Assembly (NCBI GenBank): GCA_019244045.1
Contig: JAFATF010000578.1
Coordinates: forward strand, 1 to 64,000
Direction: 5' to 3'
Length of the DNA: 64,000 bases
DNA from: Acidobacteriota bacterium
Lineage (GTDB): Bacteria; Acidobacteriota; Terriglobia; Terriglobales; Acidobacteriaceae
Shown here piece after piece: positions 53,180-62,397 of the stretch; positions within the stretch are counted from its first letter, which is position 1, and every line of letters begins with the position of its first letter. Made by a program: the position numbers and the translations under genes. The notes beneath the pieces are model-generated. The model saw only the letters and a program-made list of their open reading frames with translations, was not told the origin of the DNA and did not search any database.

Positions 53180-55486
53180 ATGCCCACCCGAATTGGCTTG
53201 GTGGTTGTGATGACAGTGATCGCGTGTGGCGCACCTTTGTCTGCGGCGAGCCGTCCCGGGGGATTCACTGTCATGGGACCAGGCGGCGGCGGAGCCATGT
53301 TCAACCCGACGATCAGCCCGCATGATCCTAACACCGTCTTGGTCTCGTGTGATATGACTGGGGCCTACATTACCCACGATGCCGGCCAGAGTTGGCGTAT
53401 GTTCAATCTGCGGAGCGACGTACATTTCTTTGTCTTTGATCCAGTCGACCCGAAAACCATCTACGCCGGCACCCGTGCCTTGTGGCGGAGCAGCGACGCC
53501 GGAGAAACCTGGAACCTTCTCTATCCCAAACCTTCGACGGTAGAAGGGGTGGCTATGAACTCGGACCATGCCGAGGAAAGGATCGTGGCCGATCCAGATC
53601 CCCTAGGAATCATATTGGCTCTTGCCGTAGATCCGCATGACTCCAGTGTGCTTTATGCCGCTGCAACCAAGGGCAACAAGTTCCGAGTTTTTTCGTCGCA
53701 CGATCAAGGGAACTCTTGGGAGCAGTTTCGAGAGCTGACGGACAGGCCACTAGGCATGTGGATCGATCCCAATTCGTCCAGCCAACACGGGACGCTAATT
53801 TTGGCCACAACGAAATCAGTGGTTACGCTCACCTCTTCTGGGGGGGAGCGAATATGGCCTACCGCGACCGAGTTGACGGCCGCAGTACTTGGATTCTTAA
53901 GCACTGGCCAGAGGGTGATTTACGGAATATCCAAAACGGCTTTGACGGTTTCCCGCAACGGCGGCAGAGATTGGCAGAAATCCGAACTGCCCGGTACCGG
54001 TGCCCATTTCCGAGCAGTTGCTACCAGTCGTGATCATCCCGAGGTGGCGTACGTTTCCTATAGCGATTTGCAACCAAAGGCGGTGACGGGCGAAGCCGCG
54101 CCGGAAGAGCACTGGATGGGAGTTGCCAAAACCAGCGACACGGGGAAAACCTGGCAACTGGTCTCGAAAGGCGAGACGGCGGACACCCATGTGCAGGACG
54201 CGTGGATTACGGCACGTTTCGGAGCTCGATGGCCTGAAAATCCACTCGCGCTCGCCGTTGGGCAGCGTAATCCGGAGCTAGTTTATGCAACCGATCTGGG
54301 CCGGACCCTGCGCAGTTCCGACGGTGGCGCTAATTGGAGGGCCCTCTATTCCCGCAAAGAGGCCGGTCGGGAATGGAGCTCGACGGGCTTGGACGTCACC
54401 ACTAACTACGGAATTCATTTCGACCCATTCGACGTGAAACGGCAATTCATTACCTATACTGACATCGGTTTATTCCGCAGCGAGGACGGCGGCTATTCCT
54501 GGCAAAGTTCAACGAACGGTGTACCCGAAGGCTGGGTGAACACGACCTACTGGGTTGCCTTCGACCCGATGGTGCGGGGCCGAATGTGGAGTGTCAATAG
54601 CGGAACACACGACTTGCCCAGGCCCAAGATGTGGCGACACAGGTTGACGTTGGAGTACAAAGGGGGGGTGTGCCGCAGCGAAGATGGGGGGAAGACTTGG
54701 GCTAAATCGAACCATGGAATGGAGGAAACCGCTCCCACGCACATCCTGCTCGATCCGGAAAGTCCGCCGAATGCCCGTGTCCTGTACGTCGCCGCCTTCG
54801 GCCGCGGTGTGTACAAAAGCAGCGATGATGGCCGCTCCTGGACTTTAAAAAACAGAGGCATTTCGCAAACCGAACCACTGGCATGGCGTTTGGTCCGTGA
54901 CTCAACAGGAGTGCTCTACCTGCTCGTAGCTCGACGATCGGAGGACGGTAGTCTTGGAAACAGCGGCGATGGCGCCGTCTATCGCTCCCGGGATGCTGGC
55001 GAGAGTTGGCACACGATTGCACTTCCCGCGGACGTCAACGGCCCGAATGGCCTGGCCATCGATCCGAAAGATCCCAAACGGATCTACCTGGCCGCATGGG
55101 CGCGAGCGAGTGGCATGCATGGAGACGGCGGGGGTATTTTTCTCTCCGAAAATGGTGGTGAAAACTGGCGGCAAGTTCTCGACCGGGACCGACACGTCTA
55201 CGACGTTACGGTAGATGAAACTAGTCCCAATCGACTTTATGCCTCAGGTTTTGAGTCTTCTGCGTGGTTTTCGGTCGACCGAGGCGAACACTGGACACGC
55301 ATTCCCGGATTTAATTTCAAGTGGGGCCACCGCGTGATCCTCGATCCCGAAGATCGTGATGCCCTATACGTGACCACCTTTGGCGGAAGCGTGTGGCACG
55401 GACTGATGACGGCGAAGCCGGGGCCGGTCGACATCTCGACGCCCGAATTGCAGCCGGGGAGCCAGACGGAGGGCAAATTCCGCTGA
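53180..55486 (+). CDS. Exported BNR/Asp-box propeller protein (GH74/VPS10-like)
   Basis: 768 residues with a signal peptide (to about 24, ACGAPLSAASR). The mature protein is built of Asp-box blades: ITHDAGQSW, RSSDAGETW, SSHDQGNSW, KTSDTGKTW, RSSDGGANW, RSEDGGYSW, RSEDGGKTW, KSSDDGRSW, SENGGENW. The two-propeller length fits GH74-type xyloglucanases or large sialidase-like proteins, but no catalytic Asp pair can be assigned, so it may be a binding protein. It is the last gene of the plus arm; the following 370 bases are non-coding. It is related in type but not closely in sequence to the 1113-residue propeller at the left end. Confidence 0.85.
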   Translation: MPTRIGLVVVMTVIACGAPLSAASRPGGFTVMGPGGGGAMFNPTISPHDPNTVLVSCDMTGAYITHDAGQSWRMFNLRSDVHFFVFDPVDPKTIYAGTRALWRSSDAGETWNLLYPKPSTVEGVAMNSDHAEERIVADPDPLGIILALAVDPHDSSVLYAAATKGNKFRVFSSHDQGNSWEQFRELTDRPLGMWIDPNSSSQHGTLILATTKSVVTLTSSGGERIWPTATELTAAVLGFLSTGQRVIYGISKTALTVSRNGGRDWQKSELPGTGAHFRAVATSRDHPEVAYVSYSDLQPKAVTGEAAPEEHWMGVAKTSDTGKTWQLVSKGETADTHVQDAWITARFGARWPENPLALAVGQRNPELVYATDLGRTLRSSDGGANWRALYSRKEAGREWSSTGLDVTTNYGIHFDPFDVKRQFITYTDIGLFRSEDGGYSWQSSTNGVPEGWVNTTYWVAFDPMVRGRMWSVNSGTHDLPRPKMWRHRLTLEYKGGVCRSEDGGKTWAKSNHGMEETAPTHILLDPESPPNARVLYVAAFGRGVYKSSDDGRSWTLKNRGISQTEPLAWRLVRDSTGVLYLLVARRSEDGSLGNSGDGAVYRSRDAGESWHTIALPADVNGPNGLAIDPKDPKRIYLAAWARASGMHGDGGGIFLSENGGENWRQVLDRDRHVYDVTVDETSPNRLYASGFESSAWFSVDRGEHWTRIPGFNFKWGHRVILDPEDRDALYVTTFGGSVWHGLMTAKPGPVDISTPELQPGSQTEGKFR

Positions 55487-55796
55487 AATGCAACCATTTG
55501 ATGAGATTCCCTCCACGCTGGCAACCTATACTTTTCCAATCGCCTGAAATCAAGTATGAAGATTCGGCCAACGATTCTGGCTGGGAGCAGCTTATGTCCG
55601 GGGTGGCCAAGACTCAGTTCAGCTCACGCTGATCGACGAAGAGTTCCGCCAGACGTTCGGGGCGAGGCGCACGAGATCAGTGGGCTTGCTGCGGAAGGGA
55701 GGCGCAATCCTGGCCTGTTTCCGCTCTCCCCCGTAGATCTCACATCGAGGCCGCGTCTCATTATTGTTCATACAGCGAAAATACCCTTAATTCTTA
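55487..55796. other. Gap, nothing recognised
   Basis: About 310 bases after the BNR gene. The right part is AT-rich (55760-55815), as expected upstream of a promoter. No coding frame or terminator can be supported. Confidence 0.4.
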
Positions 55797-55826
55797 TTTA
55801 CTTTTGCTTTCAAGTCATGCTAGATG
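55797..55826 (+). promoter_or_regulatory. Weak candidate promoter of the third long plus-strand receptor
   Basis: TTTACT (55797-55802), 18-base spacer, TAGATG (55821-55826) preceded by TGC, about 30 bases before the ATG at 55856, in an AT-rich stretch. Confidence 0.3.
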
Positions 55827-55855
55827 TGTGCTGCTTTTCGTCCTGAGGTGCACCG

Positions 55856-58800
55856 ATGAATTCCCTACGTGTGTCCTGCACTTTTGTAGGTCTTTGTATT
55901 CTTCTGCTGGGAGCCTTTGCTGTTGGCCAGGGTACGGACCTCGGCACTATTCGGGGTGTGGTGAGCGATCCAAGCGGTTCGGTGGTTCCCCAGGTCACAA
56001 TTGAGGTCGCCGACGCGGCCACGGGAGCATTACGCGAAAGCAAGAGCAACGCCCAAGGCGAGTACGAAGTCTTTGGGTTGCGTTCTGGGACGTACAAAGT
56101 GACCGCGAACAGCGCGGGGTTCGCGTCCGCGGTGATTGACAATGTGGTAGTGCGCGGCAGCAGCGTTGTAGGCGTGAACTTCACCTTAAAACTCTCTTCC
56201 GCCGAGGAGAAGGTCGAGGTGATTGGTGGCGCTCCGGAAATTAACACGGAGAATTCGACCATTGCCAACACGATCAGCTCGCGCGCGGTGATCGATTTGC
56301 CGCGAGATACACGCGACGTCTACTCCTTCCTTTACCTCAATCCCAATATTACCCAGGCCGACACTAATGGCGATTTCAAGTTCGTAGGCGCACAAAGCTA
56401 TGGTGCCAGCTTCTCGCTCGATGGGCAGCGCTCGAATGGTGGGATTTTTGGAGACCCCACTCAGAGTGAGCCCTCGTTGGAAGCTGTGGATGAGGTGAAT
56501 GTGCTCTCCAACAATTACAGCGCGGAGTACGGCGGAATCGCCAACGTGCGCATTACCACCAAACGCGGCGGCTCTCAATATCATGGCTCGATGTTCTACA
56601 ACAATAAGAATTCCGCCCTGGCGGCCTGGACACTGCAGGATCAGATTGGAAAGGCGAATTTCGCTCCCTCAGCGCTGGCACCGAAGTATCCAAACCCTGC
56701 CTTCAATATCAATGATCTCGGCGGGTCTGTAGGTGGTCCTATCCCCAAGTTGAAAGACTCCTGGATTTTTGCCGCCTACGAGCGCGATTACAACGTCGCG
56801 CCCGTCTACATTCAAAGCAACCGGGTGGCACATCCCCTTCTTTACACCGGTAATTTCTCGCAGCTCGACCCGAGTGTTATGCCTGACGTTCCCAGTGGCA
56901 TCGTGCTCACCCCGCAGGAGATTGCAGCCGATACTTATCAAGGTGCAGGTCAGTTATTTACCCAGATTCCCAGCCGTTTACTCAATCCGACCGTGCAGAA
57001 CCTGATCAATAAGTATTTTCCTCATATCGGCATTTCAGCCCCTATCGATCCTCTTAGCGGCCGGGTCGGGGGAGAGTATCAGACCTCCTTGCCCGGACGC
57101 GATACGGTTGATCTCGGCACGCTGCGCCTGGACCATGACTTCAGCGAAACAGATCACGTGTATGTGATCTACAACACCTCGGCGGAGACCTCGGCAACCA
57201 GCCCGGTGGTGGCGCCTTATACGGGCTTAGGGCTGACGCAGAACAATCGACAAAATCATACGGTGGGGCTCTCCTACACCCGGGTCTTTCGGCCCAACCT
57301 GGTGAATGAGGCTCGCGGCGGTTTCAACAAGCAGAACCTGTTGCGCCACAGCAATACCACTCTGCAGGGGTTTTTGTCGGGAGTCGGTTTTAGCAGTTCG
57401 GATCTGGCTGCCTATGCATCCACTGTTGGACCGTTTGCCATGGCGACCTTTGGTCATGCGGCGATTAACTTCAGCGGCTCGTTTGCCAATTTCACCAACG
57501 GTGGAAGAAATACCTATCGCCCTATGAGCCAGGCTTTGACCACCTTTGGTGACACACTGACCTGGGTGAGAAATGCGCACAGTCTGAAGTTCGGCGCTGA
57601 TTTCGTGCGTAACTGGGCGATCGACGGTTTCGCCCTGAACCGGGGCAATCCGCGCGGGGCCATAACCTATACGGTGCCGGCTACCTGCAACAGTTGCTCG
57701 CCTGTGGATACTTTTGCTGAATTTCTGCTTGGTCTGCCGGCCACGTCGGCTAGTTATGTGCTGAAACCGCGTCCGGCAATGGACGTCCATAACTGGGAGC
57801 AGGGCTTCTTCCTCCAGGATGATTGGAAACTCACCTCCCACATGACCTTGAACCTGGGATTGCGCTATGACCTGATTACCCCGTTTACCGACCGGAATGA
57901 TCTGCTCGTGAACTTTTCTCCGACTCTTCCCAATCCAAACGGAAATGCGGGAGTATTCATTATTCCCTCTAATAGGACTCTGCCGTATCTGGATACACGG
58001 ATTGCCAACTATGGTTATCTGACCGCTGCGCAAGCCCACGTCGGGCGCGGACTGGTGAACATGGATACCCACGATATCGCCCCGCGCCTGGGGTTTGCCT
58101 GGGCCCTCGGCGATAAATCGGTGATTCGCGCCGGCTATGGCTGGTTCTATCCCACTTCGGCGGCGCAGGGCATCCGCGACGCCATTGCCACGAATCCGTT
58201 CAACCAGGGTGCTACGGCTCGTTTGACACTTGAGGGCTGGCCCGGTTTCCAGGGACAGCAGGGCATTAGCCCCGTGACCGGCGGCACGATTGCCGGTTTT
58301 GGCAATACGGTGACTGCGAACGCTGTCCCGGTGAATCTGCACGAACCCCGGATTCAGCAATATAACGTCACCTTCGAGCGCCAGGTTGGCTGGCAGGGAA
58401 CGCTGCGCCTGTCCTATTTGGGCACGCACATGGGTGGGCTCATTGCTGGCCGGGATCTGAATGAGTTGCCTCCCAGCAACAATGGATTTGGAACCACTAC
58501 CGGGGATGGCGTGACGCCGTGCACTCCTGACAATGGGGATTGTGCGCTATCGCCCGCCGATTTAGCGCGTTACCCGTTTCCTGTCATCGGCGAGAACCTC
58601 CTAACGTATGGAAACTTTGCGCACGGCAAGTCTAACGCGTTTCAGACGCAGTTCGAACGTCGTTACAAGAAAGGATTGCTGCTGAATTTTTCCTACACGT
58701 ACCTTGACCAGAAGTCGACGATCGGCGACACGGCAAATTCGAGTTTGGGATCGGTTCCTTATGACGTTTTCAGTCCAAACACCGATTACGCCCACGATGG

Positions 58801-59557
58801 TTTTGTTGCCCAGCATCGCTTCGTCGCTTATGGAGTTTACGACCTGCCGGTCGGGAGGCAGCGCGCATTGGGGAAAGGCATGTCGCGCTGGCTCGACGAA
58901 ATCGTGGGGGGCTGGCAGACGCCCTTTAACCTATTCATCAAATCCGGAACTCCCTACACGCCCTACTGGATCTGCGACAACTGCGACCCGGTATTTCCCG
59001 GAAATATCGGCTCCAGCTCGGTGGATGCGGTCGGCGATTTCAATTTCCCTGACTTTCGGCCCACCATTATCAACGGTCACTTCTACACCGGGCAAAGCGG
59101 CAGCAGCGCCACCATATGGAATGGAGCGGCATTCGGCGTTCCTCCGGTTGGGGCGGACCTGTTCAGCAATGCAGCGGTCGCCAAGCGGAACATCTTAATG
59201 GGGCCCTCTTTGTGGGGTGTCAATTTAGGTGTGCATAAGAACTTCCGTGTTAACGAACGTGTCGCGGTGAATTTTGGAGCGGACGTAGACAATATCTTCA
59301 ATCATCCGCTGCTCGCTCCCGATCTCAGCAACGGCGGCAATGTCGGCTCCGGCGGATTTGCCAGTGTAGGCGATTTCTTTCTGGACACTACGCCGCCGCC
59401 GCAGCCAGGTGCGCAACCTGGAGTGACGATCAACACAAATCCCGCGGCTGGGCGAGTGATTTACAACCCGGCTTTCGGACAATTAATCGCCAGCTATGAT
59501 CAGGAAGGTGTGAGTGCAAGACGAGAAATTCGTCTTCGCCTCAGGATCACCTTCTAA
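55856..59557 (+). CDS. Oar-type TonB-dependent receptor
   Basis: 1233 residues. Signal peptide to about 24 (LLGAFAVGQ), carboxypeptidase-regulatory domain (about 27-115: IRGVVSDPSGSVVPQVTIEV, YEVFGLRSGTYKVTAN), plug with DLPRDTRDVYSFLYLNPNI and barrel ending LRLRITF. The variant plug motif (RDTRD instead of LNGRN) sets it apart from the other receptors here. It could belong to the sugar locus on its left or to the convergent exported hydrolase on its right. Its own candidate promoter and the 370-base gap before it suggest a separate unit. Ligand unknown. Confidence 0.9.
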   Translation: MNSLRVSCTFVGLCILLLGAFAVGQGTDLGTIRGVVSDPSGSVVPQVTIEVADAATGALRESKSNAQGEYEVFGLRSGTYKVTANSAGFASAVIDNVVVRGSSVVGVNFTLKLSSAEEKVEVIGGAPEINTENSTIANTISSRAVIDLPRDTRDVYSFLYLNPNITQADTNGDFKFVGAQSYGASFSLDGQRSNGGIFGDPTQSEPSLEAVDEVNVLSNNYSAEYGGIANVRITTKRGGSQYHGSMFYNNKNSALAAWTLQDQIGKANFAPSALAPKYPNPAFNINDLGGSVGGPIPKLKDSWIFAAYERDYNVAPVYIQSNRVAHPLLYTGNFSQLDPSVMPDVPSGIVLTPQEIAADTYQGAGQLFTQIPSRLLNPTVQNLINKYFPHIGISAPIDPLSGRVGGEYQTSLPGRDTVDLGTLRLDHDFSETDHVYVIYNTSAETSATSPVVAPYTGLGLTQNNRQNHTVGLSYTRVFRPNLVNEARGGFNKQNLLRHSNTTLQGFLSGVGFSSSDLAAYASTVGPFAMATFGHAAINFSGSFANFTNGGRNTYRPMSQALTTFGDTLTWVRNAHSLKFGADFVRNWAIDGFALNRGNPRGAITYTVPATCNSCSPVDTFAEFLLGLPATSASYVLKPRPAMDVHNWEQGFFLQDDWKLTSHMTLNLGLRYDLITPFTDRNDLLVNFSPTLPNPNGNAGVFIIPSNRTLPYLDTRIANYGYLTAAQAHVGRGLVNMDTHDIAPRLGFAWALGDKSVIRAGYGWFYPTSAAQGIRDAIATNPFNQGATARLTLEGWPGFQGQQGISPVTGGTIAGFGNTVTANAVPVNLHEPRIQQYNVTFERQVGWQGTLRLSYLGTHMGGLIAGRDLNELPPSNNGFGTTTGDGVTPCTPDNGDCALSPADLARYPFPVIGENLLTYGNFAHGKSNAFQTQFERRYKKGLLLNFSYTYLDQKSTIGDTANSSLGSVPYDVFSPNTDYAHDGFVAQHRFVAYGVYDLPVGRQRALGKGMSRWLDEIVGGWQTPFNLFIKSGTPYTPYWICDNCDPVFPGNIGSSSVDAVGDFNFPDFRPTIINGHFYTGQSGSSATIWNGAAFGVPPVGADLFSNAAVAKRNILMGPSLWGVNLGVHKNFRVNERVAVNFGADVDNIFNHPLLAPDLSNGGNVGSGGFASVGDFFLDTTPPPQPGAQPGVTINTNPAAGRVIYNPAFGQLIASYDQEGVSARREIRLRLRITF

Positions 59558-59585
59558 CTTAACTCGAGTCAGCAGGCGAGTTGAG

Positions 59586-59608
59586 AAAAAGGACGTTTTG
59601 GACGTCCT
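59586..59608 (-). terminator. Intrinsic terminator-like hairpin
   Basis: On the minus strand AGGACGT, a 5-base loop and ACGTCCT are followed by a run of T (TTTTTC). It lies about 200 bases beyond the stop of the exported hydrolase gene (59807). The same hairpin is 32 bases after the convergent receptor stop but lacks a T tract in that direction, so it would mainly terminate minus-strand transcripts. Confidence 0.55.
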
Positions 59609-59806
59609 CAAACCCGGTTGTGCTTGATGAGTACAATGGGGGAAAAACATCGAGCCTCCATAACTTGTGACTCATCTGTTCCCCTGCTGTCGTTCGGGCC
59701 CCATGATGGGGAAAGGCAATAACAAGGCGCGGTGCATGGCTAGGCGCCGATGCCGAAAACCAATATCGCTCGCTCCTGGCCATTCTGGCGTAGCCCCCCT
59801 TGCGTC

Positions 59807-61840
59807 TCAATCAATATAGGCTCCGCCGGGAATGAGCAATTCAATCGGCCATACCTCGCGTTGTTCATCCACCAGATGCGACCACCTGATCAGTTGCGCA
59901 TTAGGCTGCGCCCAAAACTTGGTCTGATCGAGAGTTTCAGAAATGAGGCGAGCAAGCGTATATCCCTTGCCCACTCCGGTGACCATAATTTCGGACTTTG
60001 AGCCGAGTTGTGAACCGATAAAGCGTTTAGCTACTTCGACATCCTCGATCATCTGTAGGAGATATGGCCGACCCGTTAAGATGGAATTGTATACGTAGTC
60101 AGCCAGCACTCCCGACAGAGGGTTCACGTACGCCTGATCGCGATCCATGTGGGCTGATACCGGATCATCGGGCGAGACTGCCCTGTAAGCCATACGTGTT
60201 TCTCCCAAACCGCGGGGATCGACGGAGACCACCTGGTATCCGGCAGCGAGGTATCGGGTGAGTTCCGGCCAATCGTGCGCCGTGGCTTTGCCCTGATCGC
60301 CCAGCCACAGCAGCATCGACCCAGCATGCTGCTGGTCGGATTTGTGAATCCACAACAGCGGCATCCTCAGATAGCGGCTATGGTGCAAAAGATAGCGCTC
60401 GATCCGGATCTCACCCCAATCTGAGCCTCCGGTGCGCTCCCAACGTATCTCCCCAGCAGCCGGCGCTGCACCTCCGTATTCGCTCACGGTCCACGATTTG
60501 ATTCCAGGGTACAGCGTGGAATAATAGAGGTGCTTGAGATCGATGACACGCTGCTTCTTGTTCTGTTCGTAATAGTCGCGGATTTCTGCCATGAGTGACC
60601 GGGCATTGGAGTAATCGACCATGACCTGGCCGCTTCGCGTACATTGCAGAGTCTTTGCATCCAGTTCTTTGACTGCGGGAAGATCTTTTCCTGCCTTTAT
60701 CCCATTGAAGTGGTCAAGAAATTCGAAAGCTGCTTCCTGATTCTCTGGGGAGTACTGGTGCCCGTGGTACCCTTCGTGCATGGCGATGTGGTCCGGATGC
60801 CCGAATCTCGTATAAAGGTCGGTAACCTCCCGCACCGCGTCGTGTGTGCCTTCTATCGGAAAGAAATCGAGTACGGCGGCGGCCACGAACACCGGGCGTG
60901 GATACATCATGAGCAATAGCCCAGGATGGTCGACCCCGTTCGAGATCATTCCGTACAGGTCTTGTTCGGGATCGCTGTCAGGATCCTGGAAAATGCGATT
61001 GTAAACCCGCATGGGAAGTAACGTAATGTAGCAAGAGGGCGCTGCCACCTTGATGCGGGGGTCGAGAGCAGCGATGTGCGCTGCCTGAAATCCTCCCCCG
61101 CTGGTACCGGTGATGTTGATCCGCTCAGGATCGACTTCAGGCCGAGTGAGCAAATAATCGAGCGCACGAATGCCATCCCATGTTTCCCAACGGGCCAGGT
61201 TTGCGCCTGCCAGGTAGGCGAGGTTCCCCAGGATCGCGTGTTCGCCGCAAATGAGGTTGTAGCGGCTCTTGCCGCTTTTCACGTTCCAGAATTGGCTGCG
61301 CTCGCCTTGTCCGACGGGATCCCACGCGATTACCAGGTAGCCTCGCAGCGCCAGCCTTTGACACAAAGCCTGGTAATGCGCTTTGCCGTCTGCTGCGTGC
61401 CCGCTTGGAACCAGCACGGCCGGATGTCTCTTTTGACCATCCTCCGGCACGTACAACAGAGCGGAGACGTACACTCCAGGAAGACTTTGGAAAATCAGCT
61501 TTTCGATATAGAAGCCGTCCATCCGAATTTTTCCGGTGACCTGCGGGTTGAGCGGCGTGTTTTTTTCGGGGAGCCCGCCGAGCATGTCGAGTAGGTGTTC
61601 TCGCAAGCTTTGTTGCAATTGCAGCAAGTCTTGCTCGCTGCGAATGGCCTCCCATACCTTGCGGCGCTGGTCGTCGTCGCGCCACGCCATTTCTGTTTGA
61701 TACTGCAGATATGCGGTGATAGAGGGACCTTCTGGCTTGCTAGAGGTGAAAACCTGGAAGGCGTCGGAAGGTGGAGTTTGGCCCATCGTCGTGAGCGTAA
61801 GACCGGCAGCACAGAGCGCAATCTCCAAGGCATGTTTCAT
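59807..61840 (-). CDS. Exported alpha/beta-hydrolase (acetyl xylan esterase/prolyl oligopeptidase-like)
   Basis: About 677 residues from the ATG at 61840; a TTG at 61864 is possible, and neither has a strong ribosome binding site. Signal peptide to about 20 (LTLTTMGQ). The alpha/beta-hydrolase domain (about 90-380) shows VSALLYVPEDGQKRHPAVLV, a GTSGGGFQAAHIAALDPRI nucleophile elbow with the catalytic Ser, and EGYHGHQYSPENQEA, which carries the probable catalytic His. The C-terminal 300 residues include a second hydrolase-like segment (GYQVVSVDPRGLGETRMAYR) without an obvious serine motif, so the protein may be a pseudo-duplicated two-domain hydrolase. Similar proteins are often found among carbohydrate esterases of Acidobacteriota and Planctomycetota. 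It faces the receptor gene tail to tail. Confidence 0.83.
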   Translation of the reverse strand: MKHALEIALCAAGLTLTTMGQTPPSDAFQVFTSSKPEGPSITAYLQYQTEMAWRDDDQRRKVWEAIRSEQDLLQLQQSLREHLLDMLGGLPEKNTPLNPQVTGKIRMDGFYIEKLIFQSLPGVYVSALLYVPEDGQKRHPAVLVPSGHAADGKAHYQALCQRLALRGYLVIAWDPVGQGERSQFWNVKSGKSRYNLICGEHAILGNLAYLAGANLARWETWDGIRALDYLLTRPEVDPERINITGTSGGGFQAAHIAALDPRIKVAAPSCYITLLPMRVYNRIFQDPDSDPEQDLYGMISNGVDHPGLLLMMYPRPVFVAAAVLDFFPIEGTHDAVREVTDLYTRFGHPDHIAMHEGYHGHQYSPENQEAAFEFLDHFNGIKAGKDLPAVKELDAKTLQCTRSGQVMVDYSNARSLMAEIRDYYEQNKKQRVIDLKHLYYSTLYPGIKSWTVSEYGGAAPAAGEIRWERTGGSDWGEIRIERYLLHHSRYLRMPLLWIHKSDQQHAGSMLLWLGDQGKATAHDWPELTRYLAAGYQVVSVDPRGLGETRMAYRAVSPDDPVSAHMDRDQAYVNPLSGVLADYVYNSILTGRPYLLQMIEDVEVAKRFIGSQLGSKSEIMVTGVGKGYTLARLISETLDQTKFWAQPNAQLIRWSHLVDEQREVWPIELLIPGGAYID

Positions 61841-62397
61841 CTTCGCTGTAGGCGGGATTGGCAAGGATGCGTATTACTCCTAGAAGGAGCGCAACCCCAC
61901 TTTAGCAAAAGTGTCGAGTGCTTGCCTCAGAAAGGAAGCGGAAACCGAAAGTCGTGCGCTGCCCTCGCGGAGAGCGAACGCGGTCGATCGTCACCCGCGT
62001 TTTGGATGGTTGAGAACCACGGCTTTAGCTCGGGGGCGAGCAATGCCAACACACCGGAATTGACGAGGGTCGGCAACCGAGACCGCGCCCGTGCCTGCCC
62101 TGTTTCACCTATCGCACGGCATAGACTGAACCGAGGGACGATGCCGGACTAATAAAAACACCTAGCGAGCAAGGTTGATGAGATCAGGATCATGGTGGCC
62201 TGAAACCCCCTACTCTGATGCGCTCCAACTTACAATTTGGCTATTGAGCAGGAACAACATCCCGCGGACTTCTAGCTTCGTGATTTTTCTTTCGCTCATC
62301 TGGAGCTTAGGACGGCCGAATTGAAGCAAGTGAGGCTGGAATAATGAGGCGATATTATGCCCTGAAGCGAGGGTGTGACTGTGGCGATCAAAACGAT
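61841..62397. other. Gap with no supported gene
   Basis: 557 bases between two minus-strand genes, holding the hydrolase leader and short frames only. ACCACGGCTTTAGCTCGGGG near 62016-62035 recalls the REP/IS200-type ends seen in Acidobacteriota, but there is one imperfect copy and no transposase. Confidence 0.4.

Noticed and set aside
57227-58429. Long minus-strand frame of 400 codons
   Set aside because: It is antisense to a receptor gene with complete architecture. The frame is a by-product of codon bias.
62016-62040. REP/IS200-like end (CACGGCTTTAGCTCGGGG)
   Set aside because: The hairpin is imperfect, occurs once, and no transposase or second copy is in the window.
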